Source of the DNA: Setoptus koraiensis
Taxonomy: Eukaryota > Arthropoda
NCBI GenBank assembly: GCA_048013815.1
Contig: CM106586.1
Span: forward strand, 3,348,001 to 3,412,000
Direction of reading: 5' to 3'
Length of the DNA stretch: 64,000 nucleotides
Position 1 is the first letter of the stretch; the number at the start of each line of letters is the position of its first letter. Below the pieces are notes generated by a model. It was not told where the DNA came from and did not search any database. It saw only the letters and a program-made list of their open reading frames with translations. Both the position numbers and the translations under genes were made by a program. Shown here one piece after another: positions 33,831 to 44,002 of the stretch.

Positions 33831-35063
33831 TCCGGCCACTTCGAGACAGTCAAGAACAACTTGGTGTAGCATTATGAATATGTTAGGCGAAATCGGTTTA
33901 ATTTCCATCTTTATTCGACTACCCGTCTGTGTACTATGTCTGCACCGCTCAATTTAATTATCGACTTGCTGTAAAGAAGTGGATGCCACAATGAATCTGC
34001 CAGTAGAGTTGAAAAATGTTGGGATGTTTACTTTTTAGACGGTCGTAGGAGAATGAAACAGTAGCTTATGCGAAGATCGAAACTCTGGAGTCCCGAACTT
34101 TGTAACTTTTAACCCGGGGAATGGGTGTCGATTTGATTCGAGGCCTGGATTATCCATTCCAAATTTGAGACCCATGTCCGGGTATCATTATGCTATGCAA
34201 ATATCACGTCACGTTGCGCGGCTTTATGAGAAACGATTGGAATAGGATATGTTCGGTATATCTCGCTAACAAGAACAAATAGTAGGCTTTTGATGGTGGA
34301 TACAACCAAATCAATGAGAGAGTCGATTCCATTGTCCGCAGGCTCGACCTCGAAAGCATGCATAAACGAGCCTACTTGTCTCCATCATAACTCGTGCGAA
34401 GTTCGCCTACATCTGAGGGATTGTGCCTTTCCGTTGAGATCGATCCGTCCCGCCTGCACAATTTTCGGCATCCAGAGCGAGGGCGCATTTTGTAGAGAGC
34501 TGCTAATCATGCTAGCCAGAAGAAAATGCAAAATAAAGAGCTTTGGTTACGAAACAATTTATTCTGCTGCAACTTTTTCGACGGACACATTACAGATATC
34601 AATAGAATGACACAAAGTCAATGAGATCGTGCACTGTTGGACGTTCCACAATCACTTACAATGTTCACGCTCACGTTAGTTGCGAACATTTTAATCGGAA
34701 GTTGATTTATCTAATTTATAAGTTTTTGTCTCTGTTTGTTTACCAGCAGTATGCATAAACGAGTTTCATGTCACTCATTCGAACTCAGCATCGGCAATAA
34801 AAATTCGAAAGAATTTCCATCACGAATGAGCTCATTTTAATTCATCAATAATTTATGGCACCCCTTGGTTTCCTTCACTACTGACATTGAAACTGCGTAT
34901 GGCATGCACTACTAATAATGCAACTTGACAACATATCTGCTGTGGTAAAGTGATGATAGAGCCAGTTACACATATGTTGGTCGCTCGGGGCAGAAGTCGA
35001 AAATTGGTTGGGACACATAAGCATAAGATTATATGGTTCGTATAGAGAATTATTGGTTCGAAA
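33831..35063. other. Intergenic region between IFT70 and the receptor-like gene
   Basis: About 1.2 kb without a convincing gene. The largest frame (34290-34610, 106 codons, plus strand) has no signal peptide, no membrane segment and no recognisable motif. AT-rich. Confidence 0.5.
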
Positions 35064-37258
35064 ATGAACATCTTCACCTTCATGAATTTCCTGTGTAGCT
35101 ACTTTAATTTGGTCAACTTTGGTTATGCAGAGCGCAAAAAATTGTCACCAAATGGTGATGCACCACTGGACACCGGCGGAAATAAACAGTTGGAGGTGGA
35201 GCGCGCCGACACCTTGACCGATAGCCCAGTCGAGGGCTCAGTGATCGAAATGCGGCGTGACAGCAGAGTTTCTTCAGCGACCTCTTCATCTCTGGGCCGT
35301 GGTGGCAGCGGAACCCATACCAGCAAGACTGAATTTATTGTTACTGATGGTCTTGGTAAAAGTCGAAACGTATTCAAACGACTCACAACATTGGAGTCAA
35401 TATGGTTGGTATTGTTGCTCACTTATGATGCCTACTTGGTGTTTGTGTGCGCCCTTTGTGCTAAATACTCCACAAAAGTTGACGATGTACCTGTTCAGGC
35501 ATTGAGAAGCATACTCAGATGGCACAATATCGCAGGAGAGACTGCTGTCTCGTATGGTTTATTATTGCTGTTGCCTATGGTTTTGTCGAGACTCTGTATG
35601 TTGTTTCGCAGTGATCGCTCAACAAGTTTGTGCATGACGCTGGTGCGCCATCTAGAAATGTTGAATATTGGCTCCATTGAGGGCTTCAAGACTGTACTAG
35701 GTCTCGCTAACAATCCTCCAAAAGACAATCATGATGATGCAATTACGGGAGAAATTGCATTCATGGCATGGAAGAAAAAAGATCAAGAGCTCAATATGTC
35801 ACTGTTATCTATGATACAACGGTATCCTTCATGGTACAGAGCGCAATTCACTACCAATCTGGAACAAAATGAAAAATTCAACCCGAAGCTTCAGCCAATA
35901 GTGAGATATGCTACCATTGTGACAACTAATTCTTTTTTGGGATCTGCAGCCATGATATCGAGTTTATTAGCTGCTTGTTTCGTGCCCATATGTTTTGGAA
36001 AACGCATTCTGGAGAATGGAGAGTATAAATTCAGCCCTATTACAATTGGTTTGGTTGCAACTTTTGCTCTGATTGCGACCATATTGTTTTCGAGCTATTT
36101 ATTCAACGTGACTCATTACAGCATTGCTTGTCAATATTTAGCCTTTATGTCAGATGTAGTGTATGAATACATCAATCATACTAATGAGATTTGTCGTATC
36201 CGAGGAAGATCAATACTCATAAGATCCGATGACCAAGAACCTGGTCTATTACTCAGCGAGACAGACAATCACGGTGGTAAGAATAAAAAGAAATTTATAT
36301 CATCTATGACAAGGAATCGCAACACTTATCAGCGTTATTCCAAAACAGTTGGTATGACAGGCGACAAGGCATCGAGATACAATAATCAATTTTCACTAGC
36401 GCGTAAATATGGCTCAGATATGGCTGCAAGCGGTCAACAATCTAGCAAATCATCATCGGATGCAAGCGAGTTTGTCAATACATCGAAATCGTCGGAGAGT
36501 CCAAGCGAACGCGAAGAACAATCGTTTCATCATATGACATCCTCAAAAGAAGAAAAAATAACTGATGATTACGACATAATAATTAAAAATAGAGTAGAAC
36601 TCATAATTACCGCGCTCCGAGTTTTGAGAGTCAATCATCAGGATGTCTCAGACTTTTTCGCTTGCTTGCTTAGATGTGAAATAGTTCCAAGAACAATACA
36701 AGTCATGATGACCGTAATGAATTTGATCAAAGGTCAAGGAGATTTGGCTACTAATATTATATTCACTGGGGCTGCTACTTACATGTTGCTCGTAGTGATC
36801 TTTTGCGTTCAGAAAGCTACCCTCATCGAATCTAAGGTGAGCAATTGTCACCAATGATCAATTGGATAGCTCAACTCTTTCAGCTCTCAATCCGTCATTA
36901 ACAGTATATCCAATAATCTAATCATTCCTCTGAAACGAAGTATAAAAACAACTATCATCCGTTGATGTCGCTGATAGCATGTGGACCTAGAGATGGATAT
37001 TATCGAGAGTGTTTGCGTCAGTTGGTCGAGGATTTGAAGGATTCGCAACACTATGGAATTGAATTAACGCCTGGTGTCATAGTAACATCAACGTCTGTGA
37101 CATTTGTAAGTAGAAAAAAAAAACATGACAGTCTCTAGATTTCTGTTCCGAACAATCTCAATAATTAACCCATGATGGTGATCATGATTCGTTTTCTACT
37201 TTTTTAGATAATCATTGGACTTGGAATAAGCGTTCAATTCATTTTGAAGCATCTCTGA
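35064..37258 (+). CDS. Seven-helix receptor, probably gustatory-receptor family, three exons
   Basis: Exons 35064-36836, 36941-37105 and 37208-37258, giving 662 residues. Exon 1 ends AAG/GTGAGC. Intron 1 is 104 bp. Exon 2 ends TTT/GTAAGT. Intron 2 is 102 bp and ends TTTTTTAG. Both introns are phase 0, as are the classic C-terminal introns of arthropod Gr genes. Helices: about 111-133, 155-180, two between 285 and 355, then a polar loop of about 150 residues, two more at about 535-590, and a last one in exons 2-3 (VTSTSVTF/IIIGLGISVQFIL). The C-terminal layout (a helix, a Leu/Asp-rich loop, HYGIELTPG, last helix, four residues, stop) resembles the 7tm_7 family; the usual Thr-Tyr and Gln-Phe signature is only partly kept (SVQFIL). 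The first 110 residues are Ser/Gly-rich and presumably cytoplasmic. AATAAA at 37322-37327 supports the end. The start is the first ATG of the frame; an upstream exon cannot be excluded. Without splicing, the first frame would stop at 36857 lacking the last helix. Confidence 0.65.
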
Positions 37259-37321
37259 ATGAAAATTCCCACAAATTAGCTGGCATATCAAGCTGCTGGG
37301 ATCATTAGTAATTATTTGTTG

Positions 37322-37327
37322 AATAAA
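37322..37327 (+). terminator. Polyadenylation signal of the receptor-like gene
   Basis: AATAAA 64 bp after the stop codon of exon 3, consistent with the three-exon model. Confidence 0.55.
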
Positions 37328-37383
37328 TAGACTTCCTGATGACCAGCGATATGTCTATATACATATATATATAGATATGTGTG

Positions 37384-38206
37384 TGTATGACTGTTCAACT
37401 TATTTTATTTACTCGCTTGCATTATTTTCAGAGGGATTCTTCATATCTCCTACCAATTCTGAGCCGCTGCCTCTATACCTAAATCACCAGCGATCGCCTC
37501 TGTCTTATGATCATTGATAGTGATTTCGCATGTACCACTCAAGTTAAGAGACATAAAATCAATGACTCATAAAGCCTTCATATCTAGGCTACATCACTCG
37601 TCTTATGTGGAAAGAATAGCATCGCTACACCCCTGGACGAAACAAACTACGCTGTCAGTATCTCGTCTCTCATAGTTCTAAATGATTTGAAATTCTCTCG
37701 GTCGCTCATTTAGGCACTTCCGGTTAGCTGTTTTAAGTTTCAAATTTTTAGGTTTAGCACTATTCGAACTAGGTAAAAAACTCTCTTTCTCGCTAATCTG
37801 TTTTGGAAACAATGAATTACGTACAACATTCACACTCAAAAATAACAAGGTATATCCAAGATAACCGGAAGTACCTAAATGAGAAACCCGGAGAATTTCA
37901 AATCACCGTGAACTATGAGAGACGAGATACTGACTGCGTAGTTTTTTTCTTCCAGGGGTGTAGTGATCTCATTTGTTCCACATAAGATGAACGACATAGC
38001 ACTCATAAGAAGGCTTTATGAGTCATTGATTCGATGTCGCTCACCTTGTGTGGTACACACAAAATTACTAAGTAATGATCATAAGACAGAGGCGATCGCT
38101 GGTGATTGAGGTATAGAGGCACCGGCTCAGAACTGGTCGGATATGTGAAGAATCCTTTTGAAAAAAAAGCGAGCGAGTAAATGAAATAAGGTAAACATTC
38201 ACATAC
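37384..38206. repeat. Large imperfect inverted repeat, arms of about 350 bp
   Basis: The arms, about 37384-37740 and 37850-38206, are reverse complements with frequent small differences. The centre is near 37795: matching pairs such as GCCTCTATACC with GGTATAGAGGC, and GCGATCGCC with GGCGATCGC, all sum to about 75,590. The unpaired loop is about 110 bp. A transcript of either strand would fold into a long hairpin. The MITE-like element at 37628-37960 forms its core. No coding sequence is seen within. Confidence 0.85.
37628..37960. mobile_element. MITE-like foldback element with TA target duplication
   Basis: The element starts CACCCCTGGACGAAAC and ends with the inverse, ...TTCTTCCAGGGGTG. 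It is flanked on both sides by TA, the target duplication made by the Tc1/mariner superfamily. The inverted repeat continues for about 110 bp inwards. There is no transposase, so it would be a non-autonomous element. A further copy of the end sequence, CTTCCAGAGGTG followed by TA, lies at 38225-38238, and its neighbourhood resembles the right end at 37927-37962, so at least one more element end is present. The outer arms of the larger inverted repeat do not belong to this terminal motif and may stem from an older or nested insertion. Confidence 0.6.
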
Positions 38207-38310
38207 TGAGCGCCTAGTTTGTTTCTTCCAGAGGTGTATCAATGAGCATCCCTCCGATCGTTGGTGATTGCTGGTTGATTTTGGTTCTTTGGATTGATTG
38301 TTTGTAAATA

Positions 38311-38367
38311 GTTTGACTGTTTGACTGTTTGACTGTTGGACTGCTTGACTGTTTTACTGTTTGGGTG
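38311..38367. repeat. 8-bp tandem repeat, unit TTTGACTG
   Basis: About seven copies, three perfect and the rest with one change each. Confidence 0.85.
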
Positions 38368-39467
38368 TTCGATCTGACAGAGATGACTGAGTAAAACGAA
38401 TGATTACTTGTCTACGACTTGAAGCTCTTTAAATACTTTACAAAATTCACTGCAATTATAATAATGCTCGCAAACATGTCTCATTATGAGCCATAACAAT
38501 CAATGGCTGTGAGTCATTTATGAATAAATCGACAGCAAACATTTTATTATCCTATTACTATCGGCATGATTGTCAGAACATTGCTGCAGCCCGCCCAAGC
38601 ACCGTATCGATAAGTTACCGACGTACGACACTCATAACGTGAAGTTCCTCACTGAGCGACAACCACTCCGGCCAAGCTTTGCTAAATTTGTTCCACCGCC
38701 TTCAGATAACGTTTTGACTGACTAGCCAATGACTGTTTTTTTCCCAAAAATAAAATAACCGTTTTCCGTTGCCTGCTGAGACAGCCATTGATTGGACAAT
38801 TAAATTTTGGTCACGCAACTGCTGAGTTTTAATCGCATGTCGTTATTGAGATAGCAAGTGAGTGAGCAAGATATCCGACGTAACTTGTTGAGCGGACGGC
38901 AACTTCAAAAGCAAGCTATAGAGTCAAATGGACTCTATAGTTTCGAAAGAAAATCTAGCAACTCCTGATTACTCAGACAGCAGAAACGTTTCATCTGACC
39001 ACCGCAGAGATTATTGCTGAAGCCAAGATATGAACCTTTATATAACCAATCATCGTTAACCATGATGATATTCACTATGCTGCTAGAGTTGAAATATTCT
39101 GTTGGTGTTGGCGTCTCCATGCTGAATCGCATTTATGGAGAAGTTGTACGTGTAAATGTTTATTAAATTTTAAAAATTCGAGTACAAGCTGTATGTCGAA
39201 ATTCGAGCCGGTAACTTGTTGAAGGGAGGCTGAAACTGTCGAAAATCAATTGCATCGAATCGGCTGATTTCTGGCCTTTCTTGTTGCAGCCCGCTTAGAT
39301 TGTACCCACAATTTCAGATAAAAAACAATTCAAAGGCCCGCAACCAGTTTGAATTATCTGGAATAATTGGACGACTAGGTGGTTCATGAGTCAGAAGTCC
39401 GAGCCGAATTGCAGTTTCGTATAGGACTACTTCATTTTTCAGATTTCAGTTCTAGCAAGTCAGATGC
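38368..39467. other. Intergenic region upstream of the 3' end of inscuteable
   Basis: About 1.1 kb with no convincing gene. It holds a short perfect palindrome (TAGAGTC...GACTCTA) at about 38919-38940. Confidence 0.5.
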
Positions 39468-42263
39468 TCAATGAAATTCAAATGGGTGACAATGACCGAT
39501 CGATTTTTCCATAACTCTTAGAGCGTCAATGCAAGCCTTTAATACTGTGTCACTGTTATTCCTTTGTTCACTATCATTACAGAGCCATATCATCTGCCTG
39601 ATACCCCCCAGTTTCGCAATCATATTCGCTGCACTTCTATTGGCTGACAATCTAGTCAAAGCCACGACAGACTTCTGTTGTATCCTTTCAACTATCGATA
39701 AAATCTTTGGGTCCACGTTTTTGTTGCATCTCCCGCCTGCATGGTATTTGTCACAATAGGAATGGTTCACATCTTCGATGTCATCATTTGATTCGAAACA
39801 AGTGATCGGCTCACGGCGCCTTGCCTTATTAACCAGGGCGATTTTTCCATCACATGATGTATGATTACAATTTTGAACTCTTTTGGAAGGTTTCGGACTA
39901 GATTTCGCTGTCTCGTTGGTGCAACTCTGAAGGCTTGATAGTAAAAATACTAGCCCCCCACTACTGACAACCTCAAGGGGATATTTTGTGGCAGTATTGG
40001 CGAGTATTGTGACTAGTTGGTCTCTTATATTTAATTGCGATAAGATTGATTGGAAACTTCCAATTGTTTTCAATAGTGACTCATTTGTTTTATATCTCAC
40101 TATGGGCTCGCTAGATACAAACGATATATGCGCGAGCGTCGTTGCCGCCAGTAGAATCATATCCTTTCTTCTGGACAATTTGATGATGTTTGTTAGATGT
40201 TTGACGATTGATTCGATAGATTGACGACCGATGAGAGAATAGTAATCGAGCTTCGTGCCATCATCAATGAATGGGATGGTCAACTGCACCAAGAGACGTA
40301 AGGCTTCTCGAATGACAGGATTGTCGCCCTCTTCAGCATCTTCATTATGATTGCAGTCGTCGTTTTCTGAGACCGCACCATTATAGCTGCAATTATCGCT
40401 ATGATCATTCTCTATGCCTTCATCAATAAATTTGGCTTGATCCGAGTCAAGATGCTTGCGCTTGGTTGCAAAAATAGCTTGGTTTTGATAATCTCCAAAT
40501 ATGGATTTGATAACTAGGTTATCTGGCTCAGGGCAATCGTGCGAAGGTGGTGAAGTAGATAAGCATTTCAATATTATTCTAATGGCTTCGTCATTGAGAC
40601 ATAAGTGATTCAATATAACTAGGGCTGCCACCTTGAATTGATTGCTTGTATATATGGCCTCATGCGCACTCTGGTCAATCTCGTCTAGATCTATTAATTT
40701 ATTATTTTTCGCTTGCGCATGCATAAAATTCATCAAATCTAACCTCTCATGCTGATTTGGTTGATTCACTATGATGCCGAGCAGTCTATCTATTATGTTT
40801 ACTGGTTGCTCTAGCTTGTTCCTCGAATGATCTAACAACGAGGATGCCTCCAGGCGAGATATATTGTCGCTGATATTAGACACTTTAAATGGTTTCTCTA
40901 TCAATATTCTACAAATATAGCTATCATCTTTTGTAAGCTGCCATAATGCTATCAGGGCCCATTTCAATGATAATTGCGTTTTAGCAGATGCAAACGGTTG
41001 CACATGATGGGTTTGTTTATTGATTTCAGTCTGGTTCATAATGCGACAGTTCTTCATGACACATCTACCATTGTAATTGTTGGATTGATGGTGGATGCTA
41101 TCTTCGTTGCAACAACAGTTATGTTGCTGAACTGCTGCCGACAGAGCATCTCGATTGGTCTCGTTAATTTGGTTGCTGATTCTTCCATTATACACTGATG
41201 AGGGTGTTGCCAGTTTTTGAGGTACTGTATAGATGCAAAGTCGATCGTCAGGTGCTGTTGTGTTATTCTGCACACAGTGGAAGTAACGTTGAGTTTCTCT
41301 GCTGGCTAGAGTTAGCGATTCTGTTGTTGTTATCGTTAATGCTTTAACTATTTCATTACATTCGATCTTAATGGAGGTATCAATCAGTCCACTGAATGCC
41401 TGTTTTATTTTTCTCAATGCTGAATGGATGCTGGCGGCATGAATATCGTGATTGTAATTTGATTCTGCCTGATAATGTTTCAATAATTTTGCAAATTGTG
41501 CACACAATCGTCTCGTTTTATCCGTTGGTCCGGCAACTTTATTTAGTGTTGTGAGTGGTCTATTGAATAATTGATAGTTGGGTTGCTGTGCATTCTGGTG
41601 ACAATTGTTGGTATCCCTAGTGGCAAAAGTTTGATTGCTGCCAATACGATCCACGGTAGCTGATGAGTTCGGAAGGGGCGCTAAATGAGCGATCATGCGC
41701 CAGACATGGCTATATTGTTCTATCAACGTCTTTATTATACCTTGTGAATGTGGCCGTGATACTAGGTCGATGAGATGATCAATAAATTGTAACACTTTAC
41801 GGGATTGTGTTCGCATCAGTTGTATAATTAAATGTGAATTTCTGATGCTGAGAGCATCTAATGAACATTTGTCTATTGCAACAGTTCGATGAATTAGATA
41901 GGCGCAACACTCTGCATCGACCTCGAGTCGCATTTGCCTGAGCCATCTAGTGAGAACGGGGTCGTTTTGTCGCTCTGATCCGTTGGCCGACAATGATGTA
42001 AATACACCGTTGTAAGCGGTTTTGTAGCCGTCATGAGTTACATTGCCCATAGTTGATTGGTGGATGTTGCTATCATAATTATCATTATTGTTGTTATCGT
42101 GGCAATTGTTGTGCGATTGTGCGCTTGCTTGAGCTCTCTGATCGATGCAATTGCTAGTAGCTGCAGGATCTAGTGAATTTAATGTTGATTGACTGCTCAG
42201 GCGACTGTAATTATTGCGGGCCCCCGACGACGTCGAATCAATTATCTTCTTGTAAATGGACAT
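39468..42263 (-). CDS. insc: Inscuteable homologue (spindle-orientation adaptor with ARM repeats)
   Basis: 931 residues if started at the ATG at 42263; the frame is open to an ATG at 42437, but the extra 58 residues look like translated leader. Residues 101-125 (DPVLTRWLRQMRLEVDAECCAYL) match the short conserved segment that in fly and vertebrate Inscuteable binds the TPR domain of Pins/LGN. The rest is helical and ARM-like, interrupted by Asn/His/Ser-rich loops. The end is the most typical part: SVVALTRLSANRSAANMIAK, LGGIRQMIWLCNDSE and RNNSDTVLKACIDALRVM, close to the family's RNNSD.VL.ACLAALR motif. In flies the protein links Par-3/Bazooka to Pins and turns the mitotic spindle in asymmetric division. 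Single exon here, with low-complexity insertions typical of this genome. Assignment rests on motifs, not on an alignment. Confidence 0.75.
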   Translation of the reverse strand: MSIYKKIIDSTSSGARNNYSRLSSQSTLNSLDPAATSNCIDQRAQASAQSHNNCHDNNNNDNYDSNIHQSTMGNVTHDGYKTAYNGVFTSLSANGSERQNDPVLTRWLRQMRLEVDAECCAYLIHRTVAIDKCSLDALSIRNSHLIIQLMRTQSRKVLQFIDHLIDLVSRPHSQGIIKTLIEQYSHVWRMIAHLAPLPNSSATVDRIGSNQTFATRDTNNCHQNAQQPNYQLFNRPLTTLNKVAGPTDKTRRLCAQFAKLLKHYQAESNYNHDIHAASIHSALRKIKQAFSGLIDTSIKIECNEIVKALTITTTESLTLASRETQRYFHCVQNNTTAPDDRLCIYTVPQKLATPSSVYNGRISNQINETNRDALSAAVQQHNCCCNEDSIHHQSNNYNGRCVMKNCRIMNQTEINKQTHHVQPFASAKTQLSLKWALIALWQLTKDDSYICRILIEKPFKVSNISDNISRLEASSLLDHSRNKLEQPVNIIDRLLGIIVNQPNQHERLDLMNFMHAQAKNNKLIDLDEIDQSAHEAIYTSNQFKVAALVILNHLCLNDEAIRIILKCLSTSPPSHDCPEPDNLVIKSIFGDYQNQAIFATKRKHLDSDQAKFIDEGIENDHSDNCSYNGAVSENDDCNHNEDAEEGDNPVIREALRLLVQLTIPFIDDGTKLDYYSLIGRQSIESIVKHLTNIIKLSRRKDMILLAATTLAHISFVSSEPIVRYKTNESLLKTIGSFQSILSQLNIRDQLVTILANTATKYPLEVVSSGGLVFLLSSLQSCTNETAKSSPKPSKRVQNCNHTSCDGKIALVNKARRREPITCFESNDDIEDVNHSYCDKYHAGGRCNKNVDPKILSIVERIQQKSVVALTRLSANRSAANMIAKLGGIRQMIWLCNDSEQRNNSDTVLKACIDALRVMEKSIGHCHPFEFH

Positions 42264-44002
42264 CGTTGAACACTGTAAATGGTTGATTAGAGTTGTTTCG
42301 TCGAGACAGAAATGATAAATAATGATAATTTTTAATATATAATTACGAATTATCGTTGCCCGATGACATACACACAGTCTGTCGGATGTAAATTCGATTG
42401 ATTGTGCATCGGGCCGGTGGCTGCGTTCGATCGACACAACAGTTGCTCGTTATCGGCGAACGGTGGCCGAACAAGCAACCAACTGTTTGCAATCCGTTTG
42501 CCAGTTAGTCGTAATCGAACCTCAGATGCTTGAGACTCAAACTTTGAGTCTGTTTGGTTGCGTGCGCACAACCGGCGTGCGCGAACTCACGCGTGAGACG
42601 TGGACACAAAACGGTGCTGGCATAACAACGATATCGTCCTAATCTGCGTTCTAATGTTCCAATTCGCGCAACGGGATAGCGATTGGCCCGCAGCAGCCTC
42701 CCTCTCGCGCCGCTCGAAGGTGCACCGCAATGGGAGGCGCGCGCCGATGTGCCAACATGTTAGATGTTGGACGGTCTCCCAATGTCGCACAGGAAGTGCC
42801 GACCAGCAACAATTACGTGCAGCAGTGACTGGCCTCTATTGCACCAATGCAATCGCTCATGGTCGCCCGCAGCTGTCGTTAGGCGCACGCTCACAAGCGT
42901 GCCACACACACTTGGCTGCCACCGAATTGGGCTCAACTCACACATTACAACGTAACAATCATGGCGCGGCTCAACTCAAGCCAACTGAACCAATATGCGT
43001 ACAGTCGCAACAACATTGACAATGGCACCAACTGCGACAACTCACAACCGTTTTCCCGTACCGATCCAACCAACGCTGCAACAACGACGCCCTTCAATAA
43101 AGTGAAAGTTCTCTCTCCCTATCTCTCCCTCTCCCTCGCTGTGTGTGTCGAGTTGACGGGTTCGGTTTGATGGGGGCAACAAGTCGAGCGTGCCTCAAAC
43201 ACAGCACCATTTGAACGCATGTCCAACTCACCAACGCAACCAACTTGCAGGGTTCACTTATTGACGCCATTATTTCAAATTGTCTCAGATTCATCCATTC
43301 CAAGCACCAATCCTGATACATTGATCGCTCCAGATGCATTTCTTTGCGAATGCTATGTGAATCGATACCTTACTAGAGCTTTCTCACTACTGAAGACCAT
43401 TTCTACATTAGTGGCCATTGCATTGTTATCAGTTGTATGACCTCACTCAATCAGCATTCCATGGAATATGATTTAATCACCGCCAGACGAATGAAAGGTA
43501 ACGAGGATTTTGTCATAGATAGATAAACCAACATGAATATTTTGCTCTCTGTATGGTGGCGAAAATTAGCGTCGATTGGCGCTGCAATGCGACACTTTTT
43601 AATCATGTTGCAACTCAAAACAATAGCATTTATAATCTCTTTATTCAATTGTCCGTTCGAAAAGTTCGATATTAAAAATTCCAGAATTGCTGACATACCA
43701 TTCGTCATAGTAAAAAAGGCAACAAATTCAACTTTCATGCAGAAGAGATATTCCCGACGCTCATGACGTAATACGTATTTGCGCGACTACAGAGAGCAAG
43801 TGATCTATTTAAAGACTGGGGCACTCTGGTAGCTGGTCGCTGGGACATAATAGAATTCTCTAAATATAGAAAATAGCAAGGTTTGCATGGGCGTTTGATT
43901 TGCGAGCACTGTTGTCGGCGGGTCATTGTTGTCAGTATCTTACGGCTTTATTATCTCCTGTAATTTTGCAATGAACCATTTCGGCGGACAAAGCAAATCA
44001 AA
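42264..44002. other. Region between inscuteable and lipase 1, with weak coding hints
   Basis: The 5' region of inscuteable (minus) and the promoter of lipase 1 (plus) lie at the two ends. Between them, two plus-strand frames could be exons of one small gene. One begins with ATG at 42961 (MARLNSSQLNQYAYSRNN...). The other covers 43219-43440 and ends in a hydrophobic segment (LLKTISTLVAIALLSVV). A possible acceptor CAACTTGCAG lies at 43240-43250 after a pyrimidine-rich stretch, but I could not join the frames cleanly. Likewise the minus frame 43451-43738 has protein-like composition but no motif. None is called as a gene. Confidence 0.4.

Noticed and set aside
34290-34610. 106-codon plus-strand frame between IFT70 and the receptor gene
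   Set aside because: No signal peptide, membrane segment or motif; the length is within what chance gives in this region.
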